The notes under the pieces were generated by a model. The model searched no databases. It had not been told where the DNA came from and saw only the letters and a list, made by a program, of their open reading frames with translations. The translations under genes and the position numbers were made by a program. Of a DNA stretch of 64,000 nucleotides, positions 33,575-41,735 are shown piece after piece. Source of the stretch: Bdellovibrio sp. BCCA (GTDB lineage: Bacteria > Bdellovibrionota > Bdellovibrionia > Bdellovibrionales > Bdellovibrionaceae); the NCBI RefSeq assembly GCF_037996825.1, contig NZ_JBBNAC010000001.1, forward strand, positions 868,001 to 932,000. Reading direction: 5' to 3'. Each line of letters opens with the position of its first letter. Positions within the stretch are counted from its first letter, which is position 1.

Positions 33575-34684
33575 ATGTCGAAAAAGACCACTGTGAAAGC
33601 AGGGAGCAAGCCGTCTGCGAAAAAAGCAGCGAAGCCCACTGCGAAGGCAGCTACGAAGACTTCTAAAAAAGTAACAACTAAAGCAGATAACTTTGGCGGA
33701 CTCTCTGAAGAGATCTTGCTTCGCATGCATGACTTGATGGTGAAATCGCGCGTGCTTGAAGAGCGTCTGATTAAAATCTACAAAGCCGGTGAAGCGTATT
33801 TCTGGATCGGTGGACCGGGCGAAGAAGCTTTCGGTGTGCCACTCGGAATGCTTGCGAACAAAGGTCAAGGCCTTGCTCATGATTGGTTCCACTTGCACTA
33901 TCGTTGTACGCCAACGTTGTTGGCTCTTGGTATGACGATGATTGATTCTATTCGTTTGATCATGAATAGATCCACAGACCCTTCAACGGGTGGTCGTAAC
34001 TTTGCCAACCACTATTGCTTCCCGCAATGGAACGTGGCTCCTGTAACTTCTCCTATCGAAGTTCAATATCCGATTGCTTGCGGAACGGCTCACGCGCAAA
34101 AACGTTTCGGTAAAAAAGCGATTTCGATTGTGACTGGCGGTGATGCCGGAACTGCGGAAGGTGATTTCGCTTCGGCATTGATCTTGGCGTCTCGTAAAGG
34201 CCAAGAGTTGCCAATTCTCATTACTGTTCAAAATAATAAATTCGGTATCTCAACTCCGTTTGAAGGACAACACGGTGAAACGAACATCGCGGACCGTGCG
34301 AGAGCTTTCAATATTCGTTCACGCGTGATCAACGGTAACGATCCTGTTGAATCTTACTTGGCGATGCAAGAAGAGATGGAATACATCCGCAAAACTGGAA
34401 AGCCTTCGTTTATCGAAGCGCACGTGACTCGTTTGTACGGTCACTCTTCAGCAGATGGTGCGAATAAAAAAACTCATATGTTTGATCCTGTCTTCGAATT
34501 TGAAAACAGATTGATCAAAGCGGGTATCATTTCTGAAAAAGCCGCGAAGAAAATCTGGGAAATCTATGAAGAAGAAGGAGTCTTGGCGCAAGAGAAAGTT
34601 CGTCAAGAACCGTCACCAACTTCGGAATCTGTTTGGGATCATGTATTCGTCGGCAATGAAAATGCAGACTGGAGGAAATTCTAA
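33575..34684 (+). CDS. 2-oxoacid dehydrogenase E1 alpha subunit (branched-chain type)
   Basis: A 369-residue thiamine-diphosphate enzyme subunit that decarboxylates a 2-oxoacid. The cofactor site GGDAGTAEGDFASALILAS ... VQNNKFGISTP and the block YRCTPTLLALGMTMIDSIRLIM resemble the branched-chain (BkdA/BCKDHA) family more than pyruvate E1. The first 38 residues are a Lys/Ala/Thr-rich tail like a histone H1 tail, unusual for this enzyme. GGAG precedes the ATG. The stop overlaps the beta gene by one base. E2 and E3 genes are not in the window. Confidence 0.87.
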   Translation: MSKKTTVKAGSKPSAKKAAKPTAKAATKTSKKVTTKADNFGGLSEEILLRMHDLMVKSRVLEERLIKIYKAGEAYFWIGGPGEEAFGVPLGMLANKGQGLAHDWFHLHYRCTPTLLALGMTMIDSIRLIMNRSTDPSTGGRNFANHYCFPQWNVAPVTSPIEVQYPIACGTAHAQKRFGKKAISIVTGGDAGTAEGDFASALILASRKGQELPILITVQNNKFGISTPFEGQHGETNIADRARAFNIRSRVINGNDPVESYLAMQEEMEYIRKTGKPSFIEAHVTRLYGHSSADGANKKTHMFDPVFEFENRLIKAGIISEKAAKKIWEIYEEEGVLAQEKVRQEPSPTSESVWDHVFVGNENADWRKF

Positions 34685-35739
34685 TGGCGAGTGTAGCACA
34701 GGCTATCAGAATGGCCCTTCACTACGGTGAAAAAAATCTTGGTGTTAAAGACATCTTTGGACAAGACGTAGGCGCACCTCTTGGTGGTGTATTTACGGCG
34801 ACTCAAGGTCTTAAAAATGCGTGGAACTCTCCGCTTGATGAACGCGGTATCATCGGTATGGCGATGGGTATTGCGATGACGGGCGACCGTTGTGTAGCTG
34901 AGATCCAATTTGCGGATTATATCTTCAATACAATTGATCTACTAAAAATTGCCGGAAACACTTTGTGGTGTACAAACGGCCAAGTCGAACTTCCGATGGT
35001 GGTGATGACTCCTGTAGGGGCGGGAATTTTTGGTTCCGTTTATCACTCTCATTCGTTTGATGCTTGGGCTTCTCGTCTTCCAGGTTGGAAAATCGTGATG
35101 CCTTCAAATCCTTTGGATGCTTACGGCTTGATGCTTTCTGCGATCAAAGATCCAAATCCTGTTTTGTATCTAAAATCGAAAGCTTTGATGCGCCATAAAG
35201 GTGATGAACTCATCCCTGGTGAACCAGTTGATGAAAAAGAATTAAAAGCGATGATTGATAAGCCGGTGCAAAATGCAGAAGGCTGGAAGCCTCGTTGGCC
35301 AGATCTTGAAGAGTACATGGTGCCAATTGGTAAAGGTAAGATCACTCACTCTGGAGAACACATCACGGTTGTTACATACAGCCGCATGGTTCATCTTTGT
35401 GATGAAGTGGCTGCGAAATTGGCGCAAGAGGGAATCTCTGTTGAAGTGATCGATCTTCGCTCCATTTATCCTTACGACTGGCAGTTGATTAAGTCTTCCA
35501 TTGAAAAAACAGGTCGTGTTCTTTTCGTGAATGAAGATACGGAAGTAACAAACTTTGGTGAGCACTTGGCTTATCGTGCAACTCAGGAGTTGTTCTATCA
35601 ATTGATGGCACGTCCTCGTGTCCTTGCTGGTAAAAACTTGCCTGGTATCGGGCTTCATCCAAATCTTGAGAAGAACTCTGTGCCACAGCTTACTGATATT
35701 GAACTTGCGATTCGTGAAGTCGTAGCGGAAGTCCCATAA
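34684..35739 (+). CDS. 2-oxoacid dehydrogenase E1 beta subunit
   Basis: A 351-residue partner of the alpha subunit. Typical motifs are GVKDIFGQDVGAPLGGVF, GIIGMAMGIAMTGDRCVAEIQFADYI and EVIDLRSIYPYDWQ, followed by GRVLFVNEDT. These match BkdB/PdhB. Compared with the common form it has about 40 extra residues around 185-220 (KGDELIPGEPVDEKE through PVQNAEGWKPRWPD). Together with the alpha subunit it forms the E1 tetramer, which feeds an E2 core elsewhere. It overlaps both neighbours by one base. Confidence 0.9.
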   Translation: MASVAQAIRMALHYGEKNLGVKDIFGQDVGAPLGGVFTATQGLKNAWNSPLDERGIIGMAMGIAMTGDRCVAEIQFADYIFNTIDLLKIAGNTLWCTNGQVELPMVVMTPVGAGIFGSVYHSHSFDAWASRLPGWKIVMPSNPLDAYGLMLSAIKDPNPVLYLKSKALMRHKGDELIPGEPVDEKELKAMIDKPVQNAEGWKPRWPDLEEYMVPIGKGKITHSGEHITVVTYSRMVHLCDEVAAKLAQEGISVEVIDLRSIYPYDWQLIKSSIEKTGRVLFVNEDTEVTNFGEHLAYRATQELFYQLMARPRVLAGKNLPGIGLHPNLEKNSVPQLTDIELAIREVVAEVP

Positions 35740-36581
35740 TGACGAAAAAAGAAGTGAACCACAGAAAAAAAGTCCGTCGTCGTGTTAATAAAAAAAGCGC
35801 GAAGATTCTTTTCGATAAGTACGAGCTTTATCGTAAAGCCGTACAATCGGCGGAAAACGATGTTGTTTTTATCCGCGATACCTATAAGGAATTAAAAGGT
35901 AAAGGCGCTCGTACTTTCCGTGAAGACTTCTGTGGAACTTTTGCTCTTTCGACAGAGTGGATTAAGTTGAATCCTCGTCACGAGGCGATCGGTATTGATC
36001 TTGATCCAGAACCGATGGCTTACGGTCGTCAGAATTATTTGATTAAGATGAGACCTGAACAGCAACGTCGTATGAAGTTGCTTGAAGGAAACGTTCTTGA
36101 TGCAAATCTTCCGAAGGCTGACATTGTGGCTGCAATGAACTTCTCTTATTTTTGTTTTAAGCAAAGAGACGTTCTAAAAAAATATTTTGCGAACGTTCTA
36201 AAGACGTTGAATAAAGATGGAATGTTTTTAGTGGATATTTTCGGTGGCAGTCAGTGCTACGATGCCATTGAAGACACCATTAAGCACGAAGGCTTTACTT
36301 ACTACTGGGATCAAACAAACTTTGATCCTGTGACGAATGAAGCTCTTTTCCATATTCACTTCAGAGTTTGGGGTAAAAAAATCGAGCAAGTTTTCAGTTA
36401 CGACTGGAGAATTTGGTCGATCCCTGAGATCCGCGATATCATGCACGAAGTGGGCTTTAGGAAGACTCACGTGTATTGGGAAGGCACTGCTAAGGACGGC
36501 ACGGGTGACGGTAACTTCACACGCGTTGATCACGGTGAAGCCTGCCAAAGCTGGATTGCCTACATCGTAGGTGAAAAGTAA
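35739..36581 (+). CDS. Class I SAM-dependent methyltransferase
   Basis: A 280-residue methyltransferase. A basic N-terminus (HRKKVRRRVNKK) is followed by the SAM site EDFCGTFALSTEWIKL, then AIGIDLDPEPMAYGR and AAMNFSYFCF. It has no target-recognition domain that I know; the tail near CQSWIAYIVG is typical of several uncharacterised small-molecule or protein methylases. It is the third gene of the dehydrogenase operon with one-base overlap, which suggests co-regulation, although a link to branched-chain acid metabolism is only inferred. Confidence 0.8.
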   Translation: MTKKEVNHRKKVRRRVNKKSAKILFDKYELYRKAVQSAENDVVFIRDTYKELKGKGARTFREDFCGTFALSTEWIKLNPRHEAIGIDLDPEPMAYGRQNYLIKMRPEQQRRMKLLEGNVLDANLPKADIVAAMNFSYFCFKQRDVLKKYFANVLKTLNKDGMFLVDIFGGSQCYDAIEDTIKHEGFTYYWDQTNFDPVTNEALFHIHFRVWGKKIEQVFSYDWRIWSIPEIRDIMHEVGFRKTHVYWEGTAKDGTGDGNFTRVDHGEACQSWIAYIVGEK

Positions 36582-36593
36582 GTCTTACATCTT

Positions 36594-36634
36594 AAGAGGC
36601 GGAAGTGTCTAATCCGTGTCCGCCTCAAATTCTT
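36594..36634 (+). terminator. Terminator-like hairpin after the methyltransferase
   Basis: GAGGCGGA at 36596-36603 and TCCGCCTC at 36619-36626 form a perfect eight-base stem with a fifteen-base loop, followed by AAATTCTTT. It closes the three-gene operon. Confidence 0.55.
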
Positions 36635-36716
36635 TAAGTCAAAATAAACAACAATAAACCTGGCAGAACCCTTGCTTAGGGCTTCTTCATCTCAAAATAC
36701 TAGAAGGACGTTGGCG

Positions 36717-37532
36717 ATGAAAAAGTTTGTGGGCCCGGGCTTGGGGTTGGTTTTGTCTGTTTCTCTTTTGGCGGGGTGTTCGTCTTCGAAGGATGCTAAA
36801 GCGCCTGCTCAGTGTGTTCCGGCTTCGCAAATGGATGGAATTATCGGAGGAGTGAAAGTAACGGCGGCCGATGCTTTGGCTAAGAAAGTCGTTTTGCTTT
36901 TAATCAAATCAGGCAAAGACTCTTCCATTTGCACGGGAACTCCGGTTTCTCGCGACGTCATTTTGACGGCAGCTCACTGTGTGAAGAACGCTGATAAAGT
37001 GATGGCGATTTTCCACACGGACATTACTTGTGAATCTGGATTTAACAAAGAGAAACAGTCTGTGATCGCGAGTGATTTCCTTTATCACAAAGACTACTCA
37101 GGACGTTCTAATGCGGAAAATGACGTGGCTCTTGTCAAACTTCCAACATCTATTCCTTCTGATTATCACGTTAGTAAAATCTATGACGGGAAAAGTGCTC
37201 TAAGTTCTGACACTGTGACCTTGGCAGGCTATGGTATTACGGCGGAATCAGGCGAAGGCTCTATGTTCCTTCGTACGACTCAAAAGAGTTTTAAAAAAGA
37301 TCTCTACACGACTTCAACGAACGTTGTGATGTCACAACCTGACAACGGAATTTGTTCTGGAGATTCTGGCGGCCCGGTATTCGTGGAAGTACGTGGAGAG
37401 TTGCAAATTCTAGGCGTAAATTCCATCGTGAATGGTCGCACGGAAGCAACGGTGTGCCACGGTCGCGGAGTTTCTATGTATGCTCCCTATTACCAAGATT
37501 GGGTTCAAAGACAGATTCCAAATCTAAGATAA
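36717..37532 (+). CDS. Trypsin-like serine protease lipoprotein
   Basis: A 271-residue S1-family protease. The ATG at 36717 starts a lipoprotein leader, LVLSVSLLAGC, with lipidated Cys21. Catalytic residues are His87 (TAAHC), Asp136 (NDVALVKL) and Ser217 (GDSGGP). Cysteines at several family positions suggest disulfides. As a lipoprotein it is held at the envelope. S1 proteases are plentiful in predatory bacteria and may help break down prey protein, though this is inference. An upstream in-frame ATG at 36672 is less likely. It is monocistronic. Confidence 0.88.
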   Translation: MKKFVGPGLGLVLSVSLLAGCSSSKDAKAPAQCVPASQMDGIIGGVKVTAADALAKKVVLLLIKSGKDSSICTGTPVSRDVILTAAHCVKNADKVMAIFHTDITCESGFNKEKQSVIASDFLYHKDYSGRSNAENDVALVKLPTSIPSDYHVSKIYDGKSALSSDTVTLAGYGITAESGEGSMFLRTTQKSFKKDLYTTSTNVVMSQPDNGICSGDSGGPVFVEVRGELQILGVNSIVNGRTEATVCHGRGVSMYAPYYQDWVQRQIPNLR

Positions 37533-37694
37533 TTTTTTAAACAGGGGTCTGTTTCTAGTGGCCCCTTCTTTGCTCTTCATACCTCGTGTGACCTGAAAGT
37601 GTTCTAAATTCTTTTTGAGCATTCCTGAGAGACGCGGGCTGGCGCCTGCTGTCTATTTTTTGGTCGCATCTTTAAGCGATTACGGAGAGCAGAT

Positions 37695-38489
37695 ATGATG
37701 AAGTTTTCAGCCTTAATTCTTTCTTTGACCCTTGTTTCGCAAGCGGCGTTGGCTAAGATTCTTGTTATCTCTGATATCGATGACACAATTAAAGTGACTC
37801 ACGTTTTGACTAAAGAAGGAGCGGCAACCTCTTTTGTGGATGAAACCAGCCGCTTTGCCGGAATGCCGGAGCTTTATCAGTTGCTTAAAAAATCTCACAA
37901 GGATATCGAGTTTCACTATGTCAGTTTGGCGCCGTGGCTTTTGATGCGTGACAAGCATGAAGACTTTTTAGAAGAAAATGATTTTCCGATCACGAAGCTT
38001 GATATGAACATGGGGATCAAGCAAGATCCTGAGCTAAAGCAAAAAGTGATTCGTAAGTTGCTTGATAAAAAGAAACCTGAGCTGGTAATTTATTTCGGCG
38101 ACAACGGTCAGTTTGATACTGTTGTTTATGATCAAATGGTGAAAGAGTATCCGCAGATTCCTCATGTGAGTTATATCCGTGAAGCTTATTCTTCTTTGGG
38201 TGAATCGAAGTATCCTACCTTGCCTGGACAAATTGGTTTTGTCACAACGGTTGAAGTCGCTATCGATCTTATTCAAAAAAAGATTTTACCTGCGAACACC
38301 TACGGATCTATCGAGCGCGAAGTTTTTAAACGTTTGCTTCGTGACGAAGAAGGTGGTGAGACATTTGGTAAAATGGTTTTCCCGTGGTGGCAAGATTGCC
38401 GTGATTTCAAATGGCAGTGGACGGTCGAAAATCCATCTCTGCAATTGCTGGCCATTGAAAGCGCGATTGCGAAGAAGTGTCAGAAGTAA
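37695..38489 (+). CDS. App1-type phosphatase (DUF2183), exported
   Basis: A 264-residue protein with a signal peptide (MKFSALILSLTLVSQAALA). Right after it comes ILVISDIDDTIKVTHV, the DxDxT nucleophile motif of HAD-type phosphatases (Asp27, Asp29), and later IYFGDNGQFDTVVYD. This arrangement matches the catalytic domain of App1, a phosphatidate phosphatase in yeast whose bacterial relatives are little studied. The exported location suggests it acts on phospholipids or phosphoesters in the periplasm, perhaps of prey. GGAG precedes two adjacent ATGs. The lipoprotein gene follows in 26 bases. Confidence 0.82.
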   Translation: MMKFSALILSLTLVSQAALAKILVISDIDDTIKVTHVLTKEGAATSFVDETSRFAGMPELYQLLKKSHKDIEFHYVSLAPWLLMRDKHEDFLEENDFPITKLDMNMGIKQDPELKQKVIRKLLDKKKPELVIYFGDNGQFDTVVYDQMVKEYPQIPHVSYIREAYSSLGESKYPTLPGQIGFVTTVEVAIDLIQKKILPANTYGSIEREVFKRLLRDEEGGETFGKMVFPWWQDCRDFKWQWTVENPSLQLLAIESAIAKKCQK

Positions 38490-38515
38490 TTCGGTAAGTG
38501 AAAGAGGATGTGATA

Positions 38516-39694
38516 ATGAAAACAAAGGCTTCATTCTCATTGATAGTAGCTTCAACTATGCTGTTGTCGGCGTGCTCATTTCAAAAAGATCCTGATAAAA
38601 AAGCTCCAGCGACTCCTGCTCCTGTGAAAATCGGGATGACGAAGGAGGAGTTGCAACAAGAAATCTTGAAGTCCTCGGATATTGCTTTTCCGGACAAACT
38701 TTTACTCGCGGCAAAAAAAGAAGATAAAGACCTTGTATATAGATTACTTCGAGAAGCGACAAGCAAAGATCTTAATGAATATGGAGTCGGCGGTTTTACA
38801 GCGATGGAGCTTCTTATCAAAAGTGGTGAAGATAGTCTGTTTTTAGATGCTTTATCTAAAGGTGGTTCACTTTACAAGTTTAGAAAGGGTACAAAATATC
38901 GTATCTATTCAATTCTGGATGACTCTCCAAATAACTTTCTGGATCTTTCTAAAGAGGCAATACCAAAAGCCGATGAAAAAATGAGGAAAGATGCAGTTTA
39001 TTCACTCATGTCGCCTTCCACTTTTCTCTCGAACTATTGGGAGACCAATTATCCGGTACTACGAGTTGTAGAAGGAAAGACTGTTTTGGAAAGCATCAAG
39101 AATTTTAAGGCTGGGTATATTGATATTTCGCTAAGGTATGAACGAGTGCAGTCATGGGCGCCCCTTTTGAAGCTCATAGAGGATACAGAAGGACCGATTA
39201 CAAACGGTGTCTTTGAGTTGCTTTTGTTCTTTGTCGAAATAAGAGACCCTTATAGTGTGCAATATTTAAAAGACAAAATTGGAGTTCTCTCGGCCGAACA
39301 ACGGCAGCAACTTCTTCAAAGTGTTACCTATCCGACAGTAGAATGGCTACTTGACCTGAATAGTATTATTTCTTTTAGTGAAGATGAATTCCATTTCTTA
39401 GAGTCGAAAACAATCAAAGAACTGGAATTGATAGAAGCTAAAAAACTAAAGGCCATTCGAGCTAATTTTAATCGTTGGGATGTAAATGAGTATACAGCAA
39501 AGAATTTGCCGAGATTGTATTCCTTCTTAAATGATAAGTTTAAGGGTATTGATGGTAAGGTGGATGATAGGGCCGCAGGAATTGGTAGTAATGCGGAATT
39601 TAGATCTTTTTCATACCGAAATCTTTATGAAGCTCTTATGGAAGATGATACTTCCGAATATCAGCGATGCCTGACTTGGTACGATAAATATTAA
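38516..39694 (+). CDS. Lipoprotein, unknown, ankyrin-like segment
   Basis: A 392-residue lipoprotein from the ATG at 38516 (GAGGATG ribosome region). The leader FSLIVASTMLLSAC has a good lipobox; the mature start CSFQKDPDKKAP closely matches that of the large lipoprotein at 16204-17883. Residues 60-120 read ARKEDKDLVYRLLREAT-like and GFTAMELLIKSGED, resembling one or two ankyrin repeats. The remainder is helical without a named family. It follows the App1-like phosphatase in 26 bases and may share its transcript. Confidence 0.7.
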   Translation: MKTKASFSLIVASTMLLSACSFQKDPDKKAPATPAPVKIGMTKEELQQEILKSSDIAFPDKLLLAAKKEDKDLVYRLLREATSKDLNEYGVGGFTAMELLIKSGEDSLFLDALSKGGSLYKFRKGTKYRIYSILDDSPNNFLDLSKEAIPKADEKMRKDAVYSLMSPSTFLSNYWETNYPVLRVVEGKTVLESIKNFKAGYIDISLRYERVQSWAPLLKLIEDTEGPITNGVFELLLFFVEIRDPYSVQYLKDKIGVLSAEQRQQLLQSVTYPTVEWLLDLNSIISFSEDEFHFLESKTIKELELIEAKKLKAIRANFNRWDVNEYTAKNLPRLYSFLNDKFKGIDGKVDDRAAGIGSNAEFRSFSYRNLYEALMEDDTSEYQRCLTWYDKY

Positions 39695-39757
39695 ATTTAG
39701 AAAACATAATATAAGGGGAAAAGTGGTGGCGGTTTCCAAAGAACACGCCACACATTT

Positions 39758-40768
39758 TTATTTTACGCCTTGTCCTTGTTTTTGTCTTGGCCCTGGCGGT
39801 GGAGCTAAAGGAACTCTTCCGGAACTTGTAGGAGTAGGAGAAGAAACTGACGATCCGCAAACATCGGAACTGATTTCGCACGAAGCGGTCATTTCTCTGC
39901 AAAACTTGCTATTTTCAGTTTGAGATTGAAGGAAAGAATTTAATAAAGGATCTCCTTTGCCTTCTTGCATTCTCTCTATTTCGCGGAGGCACTCTGTAAG
40001 ACCATTGTCTTTGTCTCCAGACTGAACAATACGGTCACCACCGGATTTTTTTTCTCCAGAAACGTCGTAGTCTGATTGTAAAGCTTGTTTAAGTCTTCTC
40101 ACGAAGGAAGGTCTGCGTTCACTTTTAGACTGTCCGACATTGTACGTAGGATATTTATCAGCGAATTTTTTATCGGCTGCATCGCTGGGGTTGTTGCTCT
40201 TAAAAGGATCGGGGCTGTTTAAAAGTAAATAGTTCATGTTTTCGGAAGCGTCCCATCCGAATAATGAACTATCAAAACCGTAATATTTACCTAGGCTTTT
40301 CATCGCTTTATAATCGAGATTCGAATTTCTGGTTAAACCGGGATAGATAGCACTTTCCCAATCGTTAGGTGCAACGTCAGAACTTTTTTCGGTGGCTCTT
40401 TTTGACCAGTCTTTACTGATGTACTTTTGGCAAAAGCCATAATCACGTAACATAGAAATGACGACTCGTTGATAGTTTGCTCTCGCATCAAAGTTTGTTG
40501 CGATATTATTTTTTCCTGAGTCATCGAGTTTCATATGTTGAACAGCCATTGTCCCTAAAAGGGCAAGCCACTTTTCAGACGGAACGACTTCTCTACCATC
40601 GGCTTTGTCTGCGAAATATTTTTGAGCACCGCAGGAGACACATTCTAAATAAGTGTTTTTGAGTCTTTGACCACTGCTGCGGCAATTGAACTCATCATAG
40701 CCCGCGAAGCTGGTTGCGGAAGTGAATGCGATGGCTGCGATGGTTAGGATTTGCTGGTATGTTTTCAT
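39758..40768 (-). CDS. Exported cysteine-rich protein, unknown
   Basis: A 336-residue protein with a signal peptide, KTYQQILTIAAIAFTSATSFA. The mature N-terminus has a cluster FNCRSSGQRLKNTYLECVSCG, and the C-terminus another FCREMTASCEISSDVCG; eight or so cysteines suggest disulfide bonding in the periplasm. The last 30 residues are Ser/Pro/Gly/Gln-rich. No family is recognised. It is convergent with the lipoprotein gene and alone on its strand, 98 bases after the pyrE stop. Confidence 0.7.
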   Translation of the reverse strand: MKTYQQILTIAAIAFTSATSFAGYDEFNCRSSGQRLKNTYLECVSCGAQKYFADKADGREVVPSEKWLALLGTMAVQHMKLDDSGKNNIATNFDARANYQRVVISMLRDYGFCQKYISKDWSKRATEKSSDVAPNDWESAIYPGLTRNSNLDYKAMKSLGKYYGFDSSLFGWDASENMNYLLLNSPDPFKSNNPSDAADKKFADKYPTYNVGQSKSERRPSFVRRLKQALQSDYDVSGEKKSGGDRIVQSGDKDNGLTECLREIERMQEGKGDPLLNSFLQSQTENSKFCREMTASCEISSDVCGSSVSSPTPTSSGRVPLAPPPGPRQKQGQGVK

Positions 40769-40866
40769 CCCTTACTCCTGGTAGTAAACCAGTCCTTATT
40801 ATCGGAATAAGACGGGATTTCTTAAGAGGGAGACTTTGGTCCAGTCTCCCTTGAAAGGAATGGCGA

Positions 40867-41382
40867 TTAGAAATCTGATTTTTTAAATAGAGGCGTGAGT
40901 TCCAAACCGACTTCAACAAGTTTTGGCTCTGGGAAAACGGGACCACGATGAATCACGCAAAGAACGTGGCTGATCTGTGCACCAATCGAGCGAAGATCGG
41001 CTGTTGAAAGTACGACCTGTCCGCCTGTTGTCACAACGTCTTCGATCACGCAAACTTTTTTGTCTTTGATTTCTAAGCCTTCAGCAAATTTGCAAGTGCC
41101 GTACTCTTTGGCTTCTTTGCGCACGAATACGCAAGGGATTCCTGTTTCTAGTGACAGAGCTGTTGCGATAGGAATACCGCCCATTTCAAGACCTGCTAAT
41201 ACCTCAGTACCCGTAGGAATAAGAGGAGCCATGTGTTTTGCGATTTCACGAAGCAAAGCAGGTTGCGCTTCAAAACGATATTTGTCGAAATACTCGTTCG
41301 AGATTTGGCCTGAGCGCAATTTGAATTCGCCCGTCAAGTGAGCGATGTCGTAGATTTTTTTCGCTAATTCTTGCTTTGTCAT
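40867..41382 (-). CDS. pyrE: Orotate phosphoribosyltransferase
   Basis: A 171-residue enzyme that joins orotate to PRPP, the fifth step of UMP synthesis. The PRPP loop is VCVIEDVVTTGGQVV, with GLEMGGIPIATALSLETG and FVRKEAKEYGTCKFAEG, which carry the catalytic Lys residues. The ATG at 41382 was chosen, with GGGAG before it; an upstream in-frame start adds only four residues. It is the third gene after the CNNM and cutA genes, 35 bases past cutA. Its ribosome site lies inside a seven-base inverted repeat, so translation may be controlled. Confidence 0.92.
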   Translation of the reverse strand: MTKQELAKKIYDIAHLTGEFKLRSGQISNEYFDKYRFEAQPALLREIAKHMAPLIPTGTEVLAGLEMGGIPIATALSLETGIPCVFVRKEAKEYGTCKFAEGLEIKDKKVCVIEDVVTTGGQVVLSTADLRSIGAQISHVLCVIHRGPVFPEPKLVEVGLELTPLFKKSDF

Positions 41383-41384
41383 AA

Positions 41385-41410
41385 GATCTCCCAACGAGTT
41401 TTAGGAGATC
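41385..41410 (-). promoter_or_regulatory. Hairpin covering the pyrE ribosome site
   Basis: GATCTCC (41385-41391) and GGAGATC (41404-41410) are a perfect inverted repeat with a twelve-base loop in the cutA-pyrE gap. In the mRNA the 3' arm contains GGGAGATC, the pyrE Shine-Dalgarno, ending two bases from the ATG. No T-tract follows. It could limit pyrE translation. Confidence 0.5.
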
Positions 41411-41417
41411 ATAGAGG

Positions 41418-41732
41418 TTATTTCAGGCTTTCTTCAAGCCACTTCTTATAGGAGTCATTGATTCCTAGGACGGGGAGAGTCATAACGCACGGAACGTCGT
41501 AGGGATGCAGCTCTTGCACTCTTTTTGTGATTCTTTCCTGCGCGTCAGGGGTTTTCAATGTCTTGAGGATTAGGATATATTCAGAGCTTGTCTCTATTTT
41601 TCCTTCCCACCAATACATCGACTCCATTCCCGGAATGATATTCGCGCAGCCAATAATTTTCTCTTCCAATAAAGTCTGCGCGATTTTTTCAGCCGAAGTT
41701 TTGTCGGGGCAAGGAATATAAAACAAGATCAT
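41418..41732 (-). CDS. cutA: Divalent-ion tolerance protein CutA
   Basis: A 104-residue CutA1 protein, a trimeric signal-transduction-like fold of uncertain role named for copper tolerance. Signature parts: PCPDKTSAEKIAQTLLEEKIIGCANIIPG, MYWWEGKI, EYILILKT and HPYDVPCVMTLPV. It starts three bases after the stop of the CNNM/CorC-type gene, so both are in one transcript with pyrE. The association with an ion-related CNNM protein is suggestive of a metal-linked role but not proof. Confidence 0.94.
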   Translation of the reverse strand: MILFYIPCPDKTSAEKIAQTLLEEKIIGCANIIPGMESMYWWEGKIETSSEYILILKTLKTPDAQERITKRVQELHPYDVPCVMTLPVLGINDSYKKWLEESLK

Positions 41733-41735
41733 GGA

